From NCBI GenBank assembly GCA_021162325.1, contig JAGGYV010000314.1:1-24045 (forward strand): DNA of 24,045 bases, given 5' to 3'. This stretch comes from Desulfobacteraceae bacterium (lineage in GTDB: Bacteria; Desulfobacterota; Desulfobacteria; Desulfobacterales; Desulfosalsimonadaceae). Within the stretch, counting starts at the first letter, position 1; each line of letters starts with the position of its first letter. The position numbers and the translations under genes were made by a program. Shown here in pieces: positions 9,249-16,839 of this stretch. The notes beneath the pieces were generated by a model. That model was not told the origin of the DNA, did no database searches, and saw nothing but the letters and a program-made list of their open reading frames with translations.

Positions 9249-9857
9249 ATGCTGATTCATATCAACCCCCAAAACCCACAGCCCCGACTGATTGCCCAGG
9301 CGGTTTCCGTTTTAAAACAAGGCGGCGTGATCGCCTATCCCACAGATACGATTTATGGTATTGGATGTGATATCATGAATAAAAAAGCCATTGAAAAAAT
9401 ATACAGACTCAAAGGCCGGGATAAAAACAAACCCTTTAGCTTTATCTGTTCGGATCTTAAAAACATCAGCGATTACGCCAAAGTTTCCAACTATGCTTAT
9501 AAAACCATGAAACGGCTGCTGCCCGGACCGTATACGTTTATTCTTGAGGGCTCCCGAATGGTCCCCAAAATGATGCTAACCAAACGGAAAACCGCCGGGA
9601 TTCGTGTTCCGGACCATGAGATTTGTCTAAATCTGGTACAAGGGCTTGAAAACCCGATCATTTCAACTTCAGCCAGCATGCCTGACGGAGAAATTTTTCT
9701 GGATCCCTCGCTGCTTCATGACCACTTCGGTGCGAATATTGACCTGGTAATTGACGGGGGCCCCGTCTCCGATGAACCGTCCAGTGTTGTTTCTCTGATT
9801 AACGATGACCCTGAAGTTATTCGGGAAGGACAAGGCGACATCAGCATCTTCAAGTAA
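9249..9857 (+). CDS. yciO: YrdC/Sua5-domain protein of the YciO type
   Basis: A YrdC-fold protein of 202 residues. The fold binds ATP, threonine and bicarbonate to make threonylcarbamoyl-AMP for tRNA t6A in TsaC/Sua5. The opening INPQNPQPRLIAQAV, the segment GGVIAYPTDTIYGIGC (~25-40), KRKTAGIRVP and the end REGQGDISIF fit E. coli YciO (206 aa) better than TsaC. Whether this copy makes t6A cannot be told from sequence, since YciO was long treated as a paralogue of uncertain role. There is no clear Shine-Dalgarno before ATG 9249. It converges on sppA with only 11 bases between the stops. Confidence 0.85.
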   Translation: MLIHINPQNPQPRLIAQAVSVLKQGGVIAYPTDTIYGIGCDIMNKKAIEKIYRLKGRDKNKPFSFICSDLKNISDYAKVSNYAYKTMKRLLPGPYTFILEGSRMVPKMMLTKRKTAGIRVPDHEICLNLVQGLENPIISTSASMPDGEIFLDPSLLHDHFGANIDLVIDGGPVSDEPSSVVSLINDDPEVIREGQGDISIFK

Positions 9858-9868
9858 GTCAAAGATTA

Positions 9869-10768
9869 TCAATACGGTTGATAAAGATATCCTCCGGTTA
9901 TCATAGAAATATTCGTCCGGGATAAAAATTTCCCAAGTTGGTCTGCGGACATCTCCATCAGATATTTCATAAACGGCAATTTTTCTTCCGGCGGATAAAC
10001 AACTGAGATATCTCCTTTTATTCCACCCAGCCGACCGGCCCACTCAATCGCATCTTCAAGATTTCCGAGACGATCAACCAACCCCAGATTCTTTGCTTTT
10101 TCACCTGAAAAAATTCGACCGTCGGCAATATCACGAACCTGTGATGACGGGAGTTTCCGCCCCTCAGCAACATGGTCGATAAACTGGGTATGTACATTAT
10201 CGGAAAATTCCTGGAGAAGTTTCTTTTCCGCATCCGTCATTTTTCTTACCGGAGATCCAATATCCTTATATTCACCGCTCTTAATCACGACCGGACTCAG
10301 CCCGATCTTTTCAAACAGCGCTTCAAAATTGGTGTACCCGAGAATAACCCCGATACTGCCGGTGATCGTACCCGGATTGGCGACGATGCCGTCTGCGGCA
10401 GCGGAAATATAATATCCCCCGGATGCTGCAATTGCCCCTAAGGATGCAATAACTTTTTTTACTTCAACTGTTTTTCGAATTGCCCGATAAATCTCCTGGG
10501 ATGGCCCCACCGCGCCACCGGGTGAATCAATACGGATAACAATTGATTTAACAGAATCGTTATCCCTGAAATCTTTTATTTGTTCAAGAATTTGCCTGGA
10601 ATCGGTGATTACCCCATTAAGTTCGATAATCCCGACTTTTTCGCCGAACCCGATCTCAGACCGTCCCTGATAGACGACATTTAACAACGATAAGACCACG
10701 GAACTTCCGGCAATAATCGCGGAAAATACCAGTAGAAAAAACAAATATGGATGCCTTCGGGAAAACAT
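9869..10768 (-). CDS. sppA: Signal peptide peptidase SppA (short, single-domain type)
   Basis: A membrane-bound serine protease that degrades cleaved signal peptides. The 299-residue protein has one N-terminal membrane anchor (~7-31) followed by an S49 peptidase domain facing outside. IRIDSPGG (oxyanion region), the nucleophile in GAIAASGGYYISA (Ser116) and the general base in KSGEYKDIGSP (Lys168) give the Ser/Lys dyad of the short Bacillus-type SppA rather than the duplicated E. coli 67K form. A GTG four codons upstream (10780) could also start translation. ATG 10768 is chosen because AGGTGA lies 8 bases before it. It follows rpsA but is separated from it by a terminator. Confidence 0.92.
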   Translation of the reverse strand: MFSRRHPYLFFLLVFSAIIAGSSVVLSLLNVVYQGRSEIGFGEKVGIIELNGVITDSRQILEQIKDFRDNDSVKSIVIRIDSPGGAVGPSQEIYRAIRKTVEVKKVIASLGAIAASGGYYISAAADGIVANPGTITGSIGVILGYTNFEALFEKIGLSPVVIKSGEYKDIGSPVRKMTDAEKKLLQEFSDNVHTQFIDHVAEGRKLPSSQVRDIADGRIFSGEKAKNLGLVDRLGNLEDAIEWAGRLGGIKGDISVVYPPEEKLPFMKYLMEMSADQLGKFLSRTNISMITGGYLYQPY

Positions 10769-10817
10769 GGATTCACTCACCTGATATTATTATTTTAATA
10801 CAGACGTATCGTATTTG

Positions 10818-10868
10818 TTAAAAATAAACATAGGGATGAAGCAGAATAAATCCTGTTTCATCCCTATG
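10818..10868 (-). terminator. Intrinsic terminator after rpsA
   Basis: CATAGGGATGAA (10829-10840) pairs perfectly with TTCATCCCTATG (10857-10868). The stem extends four more pairs inward, with one G-U, around an 8-base loop. On the minus strand it is followed by TTTATTTTTAA. A 16-bp stem with a U-rich tail is a convincing rho-independent terminator ending rpsA transcription before sppA. Confidence 0.9.
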
Positions 10869-10948
10869 ATATCATTCACTTACCGCAATAATTCGACGGT
10901 TCTGCTTAAATCAAAAACAAGATATCATCAAACAGATATTTCGACCGT

Positions 10949-13075
10949 TTATACAACCGGATCTTCATCCTGCACCGGTTCTGCATCAACAGATTCATCT
11001 GCGGCAGGTGCGTCATCTGCTGAATCCTTCGGAGATGCTGTTTCTTCGGCAGGTGTTTCTTCTTCAGCAGGTGTTTCTTCTGCAGCAGGTGTTTCTTCTG
11101 CCGTAGGTGTTTCTTCGTCAGCATCAACTATTTCATCTGCCGAATCCTCCTGAATTTCTTCAGCAGGAACGTCTGCGACTGTTTCTACTTCTGCAACTGT
11201 TTCTACTTCTGCAACTGTTTCTACTTCCGCGACAACTGTTTCTTCAACAGCCTCGACATCCGCTTTTTCTGCTTTAGCCAGTTTGGCCTGTCCGTTCAAT
11301 TTCTCCTGGAGATTCTCTTTTAAAATCGCACCAAAACTGGACGGGGCCGGCTGGGATTTATTGACATATTCTTCAAGGATCGACTGGTCATCATCATCGT
11401 TGCCCATGCGTTTAATGGACAACCCGATACGCCTGTCGTTTGTATTAATATTCATTACCTTGGCTGCCAATGTATTGCCCACTGCATACTGACCGACCGG
11501 GGTTTTAATTTTTTCTTTGCTGATCTCGGAAACATGCACCAGTCCTTCAATGCCCTCTTCCAGTTCAACAAAAATACCAAAATCAGTAATATTGGTAATC
11601 GTCCCATTAATTTCAGTTCCCGTCGGATAACGTTCCGCAACGGATTTCCATGGATCATCTTCAAGCTGCTTAATCCCGAGTGAAAAGCGCTCGTTTGATT
11701 TATCAATGTCTAAAACTCTCGCCTGAACAGTATCGCCTTTTTTGTACATTTCAGACGGGTGTTTAATGCGTTTGATCCAGGATATGTCAGAAATATGGAC
11801 CAGTCCATCAATATCATCATCAATACCAATAAAAATACCGAAATCAGTAATGTTTTTTATTTTTCCTTCGATGGTGGAGCCAATGGGATATTTTTGACTG
11901 ATCATCTCCCAGGGGTTCGGACTGATCTGTTTCATGCCCAGGGAAATCCGACGATTTTCCGGTCGGATATCCAGAACGATCGCTTCGACGATTTCACCCG
12001 CTGTCACCACTTTAGACGGGTGGCGGACTTTGCGGGTCCAGGACATTTCAGAGACATGAATCAATCCTTCGATGCCGACTTCGACTTCGACAAAAGCGCC
12101 GTAATCCGTGAGGCTGACAACCTTACCATTGACTCTGGTACCGACCGGATATTTTTCTTGTGCGGTTGTCCAGGGATCCGGAACCAGCTGTTTCATTCCC
12201 AGAGAGACTCTTTCATTTTCCTTGTCAAATGACAACACTTTCACGTCAATGGTATCACCGACACTATGCAATTCAGAAGGATGCTTTACCCTGCCCCATG
12301 AAATATCAGTTATATGCAACAGACCATCCACGCCACCGAGATCGACAAAAATGCCGTATTCCGTTATATTTTTAACCACACCTTCCAGAACGCTTCCTTC
12401 TTCAATGGAAGCCAAGGTGGTAGCACGTTTTGATTCACGCTCGGCTTCTAAAATCGCCCGTCTTGAAAGAACAATATTATTTCGTTTACGATTGAATTTT
12501 AACACTTTAAAATCAAATGACTGCCCAACCATTTCATCAAGATTACGAATGGGACGTAAATCGGCCTGAGATCCGGGAAGAAATGCCTGGACACCGACAT
12601 CTACTGAGAATCCGCCTTTTACACGATTGGTGATAACCCCTTCGATGGTACCGTCTGCGTCATGAATTTCCTTGATTTCTACCCAGACCTTGACTTTAGC
12701 AGCCTTTTCTTTTGAAAGGATGACACGTTCTTCATCTTCATCCCACACTTCAATCATGACCTCAACCTGGTCATTTAATTTGACGTCCACATTCCCGTTT
12801 TCATCTTTAAACTCATAAATGGGAATCTGGCCCTCTGATTTATAGCCGACATCAACTAGCACATGATCTCTGTCAACAGAAATTATCGTGCCGATAACGA
12901 CTTCTCCCTCTTCAAACTGCTTGAGGCTTTCTTCATACATTGCCATCAAGTCTTCCATGCTTTGATCGGAATCATCATCCGCTATGGCAACGTCTGCTGC
13001 CAATTGTGAGGGATCTTCCATCTCTGCATCTGTGTTGGTCTGATCATTTTCAGAATTGTTTTCAAAATTTTCCAT
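10949..13075 (-). CDS. rpsA: 30S ribosomal protein S1 with extended acidic C-terminal tail
   Basis: An RNA-binding protein that recruits mRNA to the 30S subunit. The 708 residues hold an acidic N-terminal leader (~1-50), six S1/OB repeats (about 55-120, 138-203, 226-294, 311-380, 398-467 and 485-553), then a tail. The repeats carry the typical YGIFVDLGGVDGLLHITDIS-type core. After the conserved segment SFGAILKENLQEKL the last ~110 residues are low-complexity and acidic, built from VAEVET-like and EETPA-like hexamers. E. coli S1 is 557 aa, so the excess is the leader and tail. ATG 13075 has AGGAG at good spacing. A leader hairpin and a strong terminator flank the gene. Confidence 0.95.
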   Translation of the reverse strand: MENFENNSENDQTNTDAEMEDPSQLAADVAIADDDSDQSMEDLMAMYEESLKQFEEGEVVIGTIISVDRDHVLVDVGYKSEGQIPIYEFKDENGNVDVKLNDQVEVMIEVWDEDEERVILSKEKAAKVKVWVEIKEIHDADGTIEGVITNRVKGGFSVDVGVQAFLPGSQADLRPIRNLDEMVGQSFDFKVLKFNRKRNNIVLSRRAILEAERESKRATTLASIEEGSVLEGVVKNITEYGIFVDLGGVDGLLHITDISWGRVKHPSELHSVGDTIDVKVLSFDKENERVSLGMKQLVPDPWTTAQEKYPVGTRVNGKVVSLTDYGAFVEVEVGIEGLIHVSEMSWTRKVRHPSKVVTAGEIVEAIVLDIRPENRRISLGMKQISPNPWEMISQKYPIGSTIEGKIKNITDFGIFIGIDDDIDGLVHISDISWIKRIKHPSEMYKKGDTVQARVLDIDKSNERFSLGIKQLEDDPWKSVAERYPTGTEINGTITNITDFGIFVELEEGIEGLVHVSEISKEKIKTPVGQYAVGNTLAAKVMNINTNDRRIGLSIKRMGNDDDDQSILEEYVNKSQPAPSSFGAILKENLQEKLNGQAKLAKAEKADVEAVEETVVAEVETVAEVETVAEVETVADVPAEEIQEDSADEIVDADEETPTAEETPAAEETPAEEETPAEETASPKDSADDAPAADESVDAEPVQDEDPVV
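11038..11121 (-). repeat. 18-bp tandem repeat in rpsA coding the EETPA tail
   Basis: About four imperfect 18-bp units of the type CTTCTGCAGCAGGTGTTT (plus strand) are repeated head to tail. On the minus strand they encode the EETPAAE/EETPAEE hexamers near the end of S1. The unit length is a multiple of three, so copy-number change would keep the frame. Confidence 0.8.
11172..11225 (-). repeat. 18-bp tandem repeat in rpsA coding (VAEVET)n
   Basis: Three consecutive 18-bp units (11172-11189, 11190-11207, 11208-11225) read TCTGCAACTGTTTCTACT on the plus strand. The last two are identical and the first differs by one base. They encode three VAEVET hexamers of the S1 tail. This near-identity suggests recent slippage or duplication. 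Confidence 0.88.
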
Positions 13076-13106
13076 TAAATATTTTCTCCTTTAGCCGATT
13101 TTTTTT

Positions 13107-13138
13107 ATACCGACCGGCGCAGGCGCTGGAGTCGGTAT
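13107..13138 (-). promoter_or_regulatory. Hairpin in the rpsA 5' leader
   Basis: ATACCGAC (13107-13114) is complementary to GTCGGTAT (13131-13138), with an inner GCG/CGC pairing around CAGG. On the minus strand it ends about 12 bases before the rpsA Shine-Dalgarno and is followed by an A run, not a U run, so it is not a terminator. S1 is known to repress its own translation in E. coli; a similar role for this structure is inference. Confidence 0.5.
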
Positions 13139-13485
13139 ATCCAAATTTAAATAACAAACCTGATTTCAAAAAACAACATATAAATTTGATATCTCCGTAA
13201 AAAAAACAATGGGGAATGAAAAGATGCCTTTGAAATTAAAAGATCGCGTAAAAAAGGCAAGAAAGTGTCCACTAAAGCCATACCACCGCATCTCTCATTG
13301 TCCTTGCAAGACACACATATATCTGGCATTATGGATAAATTTAAATCAACTGGGCTGAAAATCCTTATTGAAGCACCTTTCTGACTCTGCGGCACCGGAC
13401 CTATAGACAATTTGAACAAAAACTGAAATTAAAATGTGCAAGGCTATCTATGACAAAAGGCTAAACCGGAATGGAGGGCACCATC
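13139..13485. other. Gene-free divergent region between rpsA and the symporter gene
   Basis: About 350 bp that must hold the rpsA promoter (minus) and the symporter promoter (plus). No strong consensus promoter was found. A weak rpsA candidate is TTGTTT, 17 bp, TATTTA near 13150-13180. A 49-codon plus-strand frame (13209-13358) has no good ribosome binding site and no recognisable similarity, so it is not called as a gene. Confidence 0.5.
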
Positions 13486-14919
13486 ATGAAGAGTATCAAG
13501 CAGTCAATTGAAAAATGGAAAAATCATTCAAACAAATTCGCCGCAGTCCGCATCTGCATCCTCGCGCTTGTCATATGCCTGATGCCCCTAATATCACCGG
13601 CATCATCGTCGTCGTCATCATTGGGCGCTGAAAGTCAATCCGGCGAAAAAATATTTCATCAACTCTCTTCCATGGCCAGAGGAAATGGGGATGCCGGCTT
13701 ATTTAATGAGTTAAATACAGAATCCCGAAAATTAAACTGGGTTGACGCTGCTGAAACGGAATTTGTCGGGAACCTCCGCATCCTGAAACCGAATGCAGAC
13801 ACCATTCAAACCATCTATCTTTTACGAAAACTCACCGGTGAGATTTATATTCTATCACTACCTGATGATCCTGGCTTGCTGGAAGAAAATGCAAACTCTT
13901 TTTATGCCGGGCTGGATAAAAAATATGAAAGCAAATTGGACATCAAAGCCGTTACCATGACAGGATCGGTTGATGGCCGGACATACGCCTTTGCCCGATT
14001 TACAGAAACACCTCAACCGCTTCTGCTCGATAAGATATTTAAAATCAGTATTATCCTCATGCTCTTTTTTGTCATGGTGGGAATGGGCATGACATTGACC
14101 TTCAAAGACTTTGCACTGGTGTTCACAAAACCACGCGGCATCATTATCGGTGAAATCCTGCAGTTTGGCCTAATGCCGTTTCTGGCATTTTGCCTGGGCC
14201 ATCTTCTGGGATTCTATGATCAGTATCCGTATATTTTTGTCGGAATGATTCTGATTACCGCCATACCCGGCGGCGTCACGTCAAACATCATGACCTACTA
14301 TGCCAAAGGGGATCTGGCCCTTTCCATATCACTGACCTCTTTTTCAACCGTTTTTTCGATCATTTTTACACCGCTCCTGCTGGCCCTCTACTGTGCCAAC
14401 ATGCCGGAAGTGATTATCCCGGTTAAGCTTGTTGTGCAGACAATCCTAATCCTGGTGATCCTACCGCTTATTATCGGCATGACGGTCCGCACCAAGTGGT
14501 CCGGTTTTGCCCAAAAAGCGACACCGTTTTTTTCCGTTTTAGGGATTATCGCGCTGCTTGTCCTGATCATCGCCGGGATTTTCAGCAATCTGCATATATT
14601 TGCCGATACAACACGATACGGCCTCAAATTCTATTTAACAGTCTTTTCCCTCACGTTTATAGGAATGCTGTCCGGCATCGGATTTTCAAAACTATTTGGG
14701 ATTAACAATTTTCAGACAAGGGCCATCTCTCTTGAAACCGGCTTGCGAAATGCCGCGCTCGCCATGACCATTGCACTTTTAATCCAGGATGCGATGGGGG
14801 ATTTTTACAGCTCCATGTTCGTTACTTCAGCCCTGTTCGGACTAGTGATGTATATAGCCGGCGTGATTTCGATTGCTTTGTATAAACCATTATTACCGGT
14901 GCCGGTTGAAACAGATTAG
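13486..14919 (+). CDS. Bile acid:sodium symporter (SBF/BASS) family protein with exported N-terminal domain
   Basis: A 477-residue membrane protein. Residues ~183-470 form a BASS-family transporter with about nine or ten membrane segments. They carry GMGMTLTFKDF, the GGVTSN…AKGDLALS stretch (261-279) near the sodium sites, and ETGLRNAALA near 425. Family members move organic acids with Na+; the substrate is unknown here. Before this lies a signal-type hydrophobic segment (~21-40) ending in a poly-serine run, then ~130 residues (~50-178) of soluble, probably periplasmic sequence that I do not recognise. Usual BASS proteins are 300-330 aa, so this is a fusion. ATG 13486 is chosen over ATG 13471 because the GGAGG at 13473-13477 lies 8 bases before it and would be inside the longer frame. 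Confidence 0.85.
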   Translation: MKSIKQSIEKWKNHSNKFAAVRICILALVICLMPLISPASSSSSSLGAESQSGEKIFHQLSSMARGNGDAGLFNELNTESRKLNWVDAAETEFVGNLRILKPNADTIQTIYLLRKLTGEIYILSLPDDPGLLEENANSFYAGLDKKYESKLDIKAVTMTGSVDGRTYAFARFTETPQPLLLDKIFKISIILMLFFVMVGMGMTLTFKDFALVFTKPRGIIIGEILQFGLMPFLAFCLGHLLGFYDQYPYIFVGMILITAIPGGVTSNIMTYYAKGDLALSISLTSFSTVFSIIFTPLLLALYCANMPEVIIPVKLVVQTILILVILPLIIGMTVRTKWSGFAQKATPFFSVLGIIALLVLIIAGIFSNLHIFADTTRYGLKFYLTVFSLTFIGMLSGIGFSKLFGINNFQTRAISLETGLRNAALAMTIALLIQDAMGDFYSSMFVTSALFGLVMYIAGVISIALYKPLLPVPVETD

Positions 14920-14979
14920 AAGGTTGTTGAAACAAAGAACTAGTGGTTGAACGAAAAGTCTCCAGATTGCACTTTTTTT

Positions 14980-15062
14980 GTCATCGAGGGAGGCACGACC
15001 GAAGCGATCTCATTATCAACAGGGGATTACTTTGTCGTTCGTTCCTCACTCCGCGTAATGAC
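14980..15062. repeat. Palindromic intergenic repeat (REP-like, GTCAT…ATGAC)
   Basis: An ~83-bp imperfect inverted repeat begins GTCATCGAGGGAGG and ends CCGCGTAATGAC. Internal halves GACCGAAGCGATCT and GGATTACTTTGTCG are diverged inverse copies around a short ATTATCAACA centre. It resembles a widespread family of bacterial palindromes built on GTCATTGCGAG…GAAGCAATC. Its translation contributes a false N-terminal extension to the next gene. Confidence 0.75.
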
Positions 15063-15098
15063 AACCATGATTTAGAGGTTTTCGTTCAGGCACTAACT

Positions 15099-16283
15099 AT
15101 GAAATTCACCATGTTCATCAGTATCATCCTGTCGGTACTCTTTGGCATGCACTATGCCTTTTTTCGGAGCATCATCTGTTTCTTCAATATTTCCAATCCG
15201 TATTTCCATTTTTTCATCAATACGATGATGGTGCTGCTGACCTTTTCATTTATTTCCGCTTTTTTTTGGCTGCACTTACACGGCTACGGTTGGACTGTCT
15301 GGTTTTACAGGCTTTCCGGTGCGTGGATGGGATTTTTGATACATTTCCTGATTGCTGTTGTCGTGATATGGATAATCATCGGTATTGCCGGACTGACTGG
15401 ATTTTCAATACACAAACAGTCCATTGCCGCAGTTATTTTATTGGCTGCCACAGGTTATTCTGCTTTCGGTGTCTGGAGTTCGTTTCATCCCATAATCAGA
15501 GAAATCAAAGTTCTGATAAAACATTTGCCTGAAAACTGGGAAGGGAAAACGATCATTCAGCTTTCAGATGTTCACCTGGGCCATATTTACGGAAAATCAT
15601 TTGCAGACCGACTGGTCAAACAGGTTAACGGCCTGAACCCGGAATTGGTTCTGATCACCGGTGATTTATTTGACGGTGTCGACGGACCATATGAATCTTT
15701 TATCGAATCAATCAATCGATTGGATTCAAAGCATGGTGTTTTTTTTGTTACCGGCAATCACGAGCACTATGCAGGTATCAAAAAAGTTTTAAAAATTTTA
15801 AAAAAGACCCGGATGCGGGTGCTGGATAATGAAATAGTCGACATCGACGGGCTTCAACTTTTGGGAGTAAGCTATCCGGGCATTCATCGCATTGAGGATA
15901 TCACCAACCTGGATAAAAATGAAGGTGCGGAAACCACAAGAATTTTAATGTTCCACACACCAACCAATCTGCAAAAAAACATGGGAGGGCGTGCGAAACG
16001 CCATGTCAGTACCTACTGGAAGCCGGATACATCGTTTGCCTTAAACAAAAAATTGCATGTCGATCTTCAGCTTTCCGGGCATACCCATCACGGGCAGATA
16101 TTCCCCTTCAATTTTGTGACACAATGGCTTTTTCAGGGATACGATTACGGACTGAATCGAAGCGGAGATCTACAGATTTATACCACATGCGGCACCGGTT
16201 CCTGGGGTCCGCCCATGCGTTCTCCCATTCGGCCGGAAATTGTTCTGATCCGGCTCTATGGGGAAAAACAGGACATCCACTAA
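15099..16283 (+). CDS. Membrane-anchored calcineurin-like metallophosphoesterase (YkuE-type)
   Basis: Residues 1-130 hold about four membrane segments. The C-terminal ~250 residues are a dimetal phosphoesterase with all signature motifs: SDVHLG (Asp157, His159), TGDLFDG (Asp189), TGNHEH (Asn220, His221), MFHTP (His286) and SGHTHHGQ (His328, His330). Relatives hydrolyse lipid-linked or cyclic phosphodiesters; some act on UDP-diacylglucosamine-like substrates, but none can be assigned here. The longest frame starts at 14943, but its first 52 codons translate a palindromic repeat. ATG 15099, with TCAGG upstream, begins a normal hydrophobic N-terminus of a 394-residue protein. It lies downstream of the symporter on the same strand. 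Confidence 0.88.
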   Translation: MKFTMFISIILSVLFGMHYAFFRSIICFFNISNPYFHFFINTMMVLLTFSFISAFFWLHLHGYGWTVWFYRLSGAWMGFLIHFLIAVVVIWIIIGIAGLTGFSIHKQSIAAVILLAATGYSAFGVWSSFHPIIREIKVLIKHLPENWEGKTIIQLSDVHLGHIYGKSFADRLVKQVNGLNPELVLITGDLFDGVDGPYESFIESINRLDSKHGVFFVTGNHEHYAGIKKVLKILKKTRMRVLDNEIVDIDGLQLLGVSYPGIHRIEDITNLDKNEGAETTRILMFHTPTNLQKNMGGRAKRHVSTYWKPDTSFALNKKLHVDLQLSGHTHHGQIFPFNFVTQWLFQGYDYGLNRSGDLQIYTTCGTGSWGPPMRSPIRPEIVLIRLYGEKQDIH

Positions 16284-16398
16284 ACTGTTAATGCTCAGCC
16301 ATGAGAAATGGGCATTGATGGATTTAACAAAAGTATTCATAGGTTTATAAATATATAAATATAAAGGGCGTCCCGTCTCCCCACTGCTGCGGCTTCCC

Positions 16399-16743
16399 TT
16401 GATTGCCAAACGCGAGATGACAGAGGAAGTGGAACGCCGCGCCCGGGAGACGTTTCAGCGGCTCAGGATTCGGGACACCCGAAACGCCACCGGCATTCTT
16501 ATTTATGTCTCACTTTACGAGCATATGGTGCATGTTGTGGGAGACGACACCATCAGCGCCAAACTGTCACAGGATGACTGGGAGGAACTCACCGGGATCA
16601 TTATCGCCGGTTTTAAAGACGGTCAACCGGCGGAGGGAATACGCAACGGCATCCTGCGCGGCGGTGAACTTCTGGCCCGGCATTTTTCCATTGAACCGGG
16701 CGACCGGAACGAACTGGTCGACAAACTTCACCTGATCGACTGA
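16399..16743 (+). CDS. TPM-domain (TLP18.3/Psb32/MOLO-1) protein, probably 5'-truncated
   Basis: About 114 residues with the core of a TPM domain: TGILIYVSLYEHMVHVVGDD, then DDWEEL, then AGFKDGQPAEGIRNGI and GELLARHFSI. Family members of this type normally have an extra N-terminal part with membrane segments before REMTEEVERRA. Here the open frame reaches back only to 16351, where a TAA and an AT-rich stretch begin, and the only starts are TTG 16399 and ATG 16417, neither with a good ribosome binding site. A sharp change from AT-rich to GC-rich sequence near 16365 looks like a breakpoint. It may be a pseudogene remnant or a short functional version. The TPM assignment is moderately sure. Confidence 0.65.
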   Translation: MIAKREMTEEVERRARETFQRLRIRDTRNATGILIYVSLYEHMVHVVGDDTISAKLSQDDWEELTGIIIAGFKDGQPAEGIRNGILRGGELLARHFSIEPGDRNELVDKLHLID

Positions 16744-16839
16744 AAAGGCAATGGATTTACTTTTCCGGACAGGGGGTGGTCAGCAGAAAGGCGGGGCCCC
16801 CATCATTGACGAAGTAAACTGTCACCTGAATTCTTATTT

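Noticed and set aside
11759..12569. Two long plus-strand frames opposite rpsA
   Set aside because: They are antisense to S1 repeats, and their repetitiveness simply mirrors the S1 domains.
13209..13358. A 49-codon plus-strand frame, basic and Cys/His containing, between rpsA and the symporter gene
   Set aside because: No good ribosome binding site and no recognisable family. The length is within chance expectation.
13147..13419. A 90-codon minus-strand frame overlapping the rpsA promoter region
   Set aside because: No recognisable motif, no clear ribosome binding site, and it would occupy the only space for the rpsA and symporter promoters.
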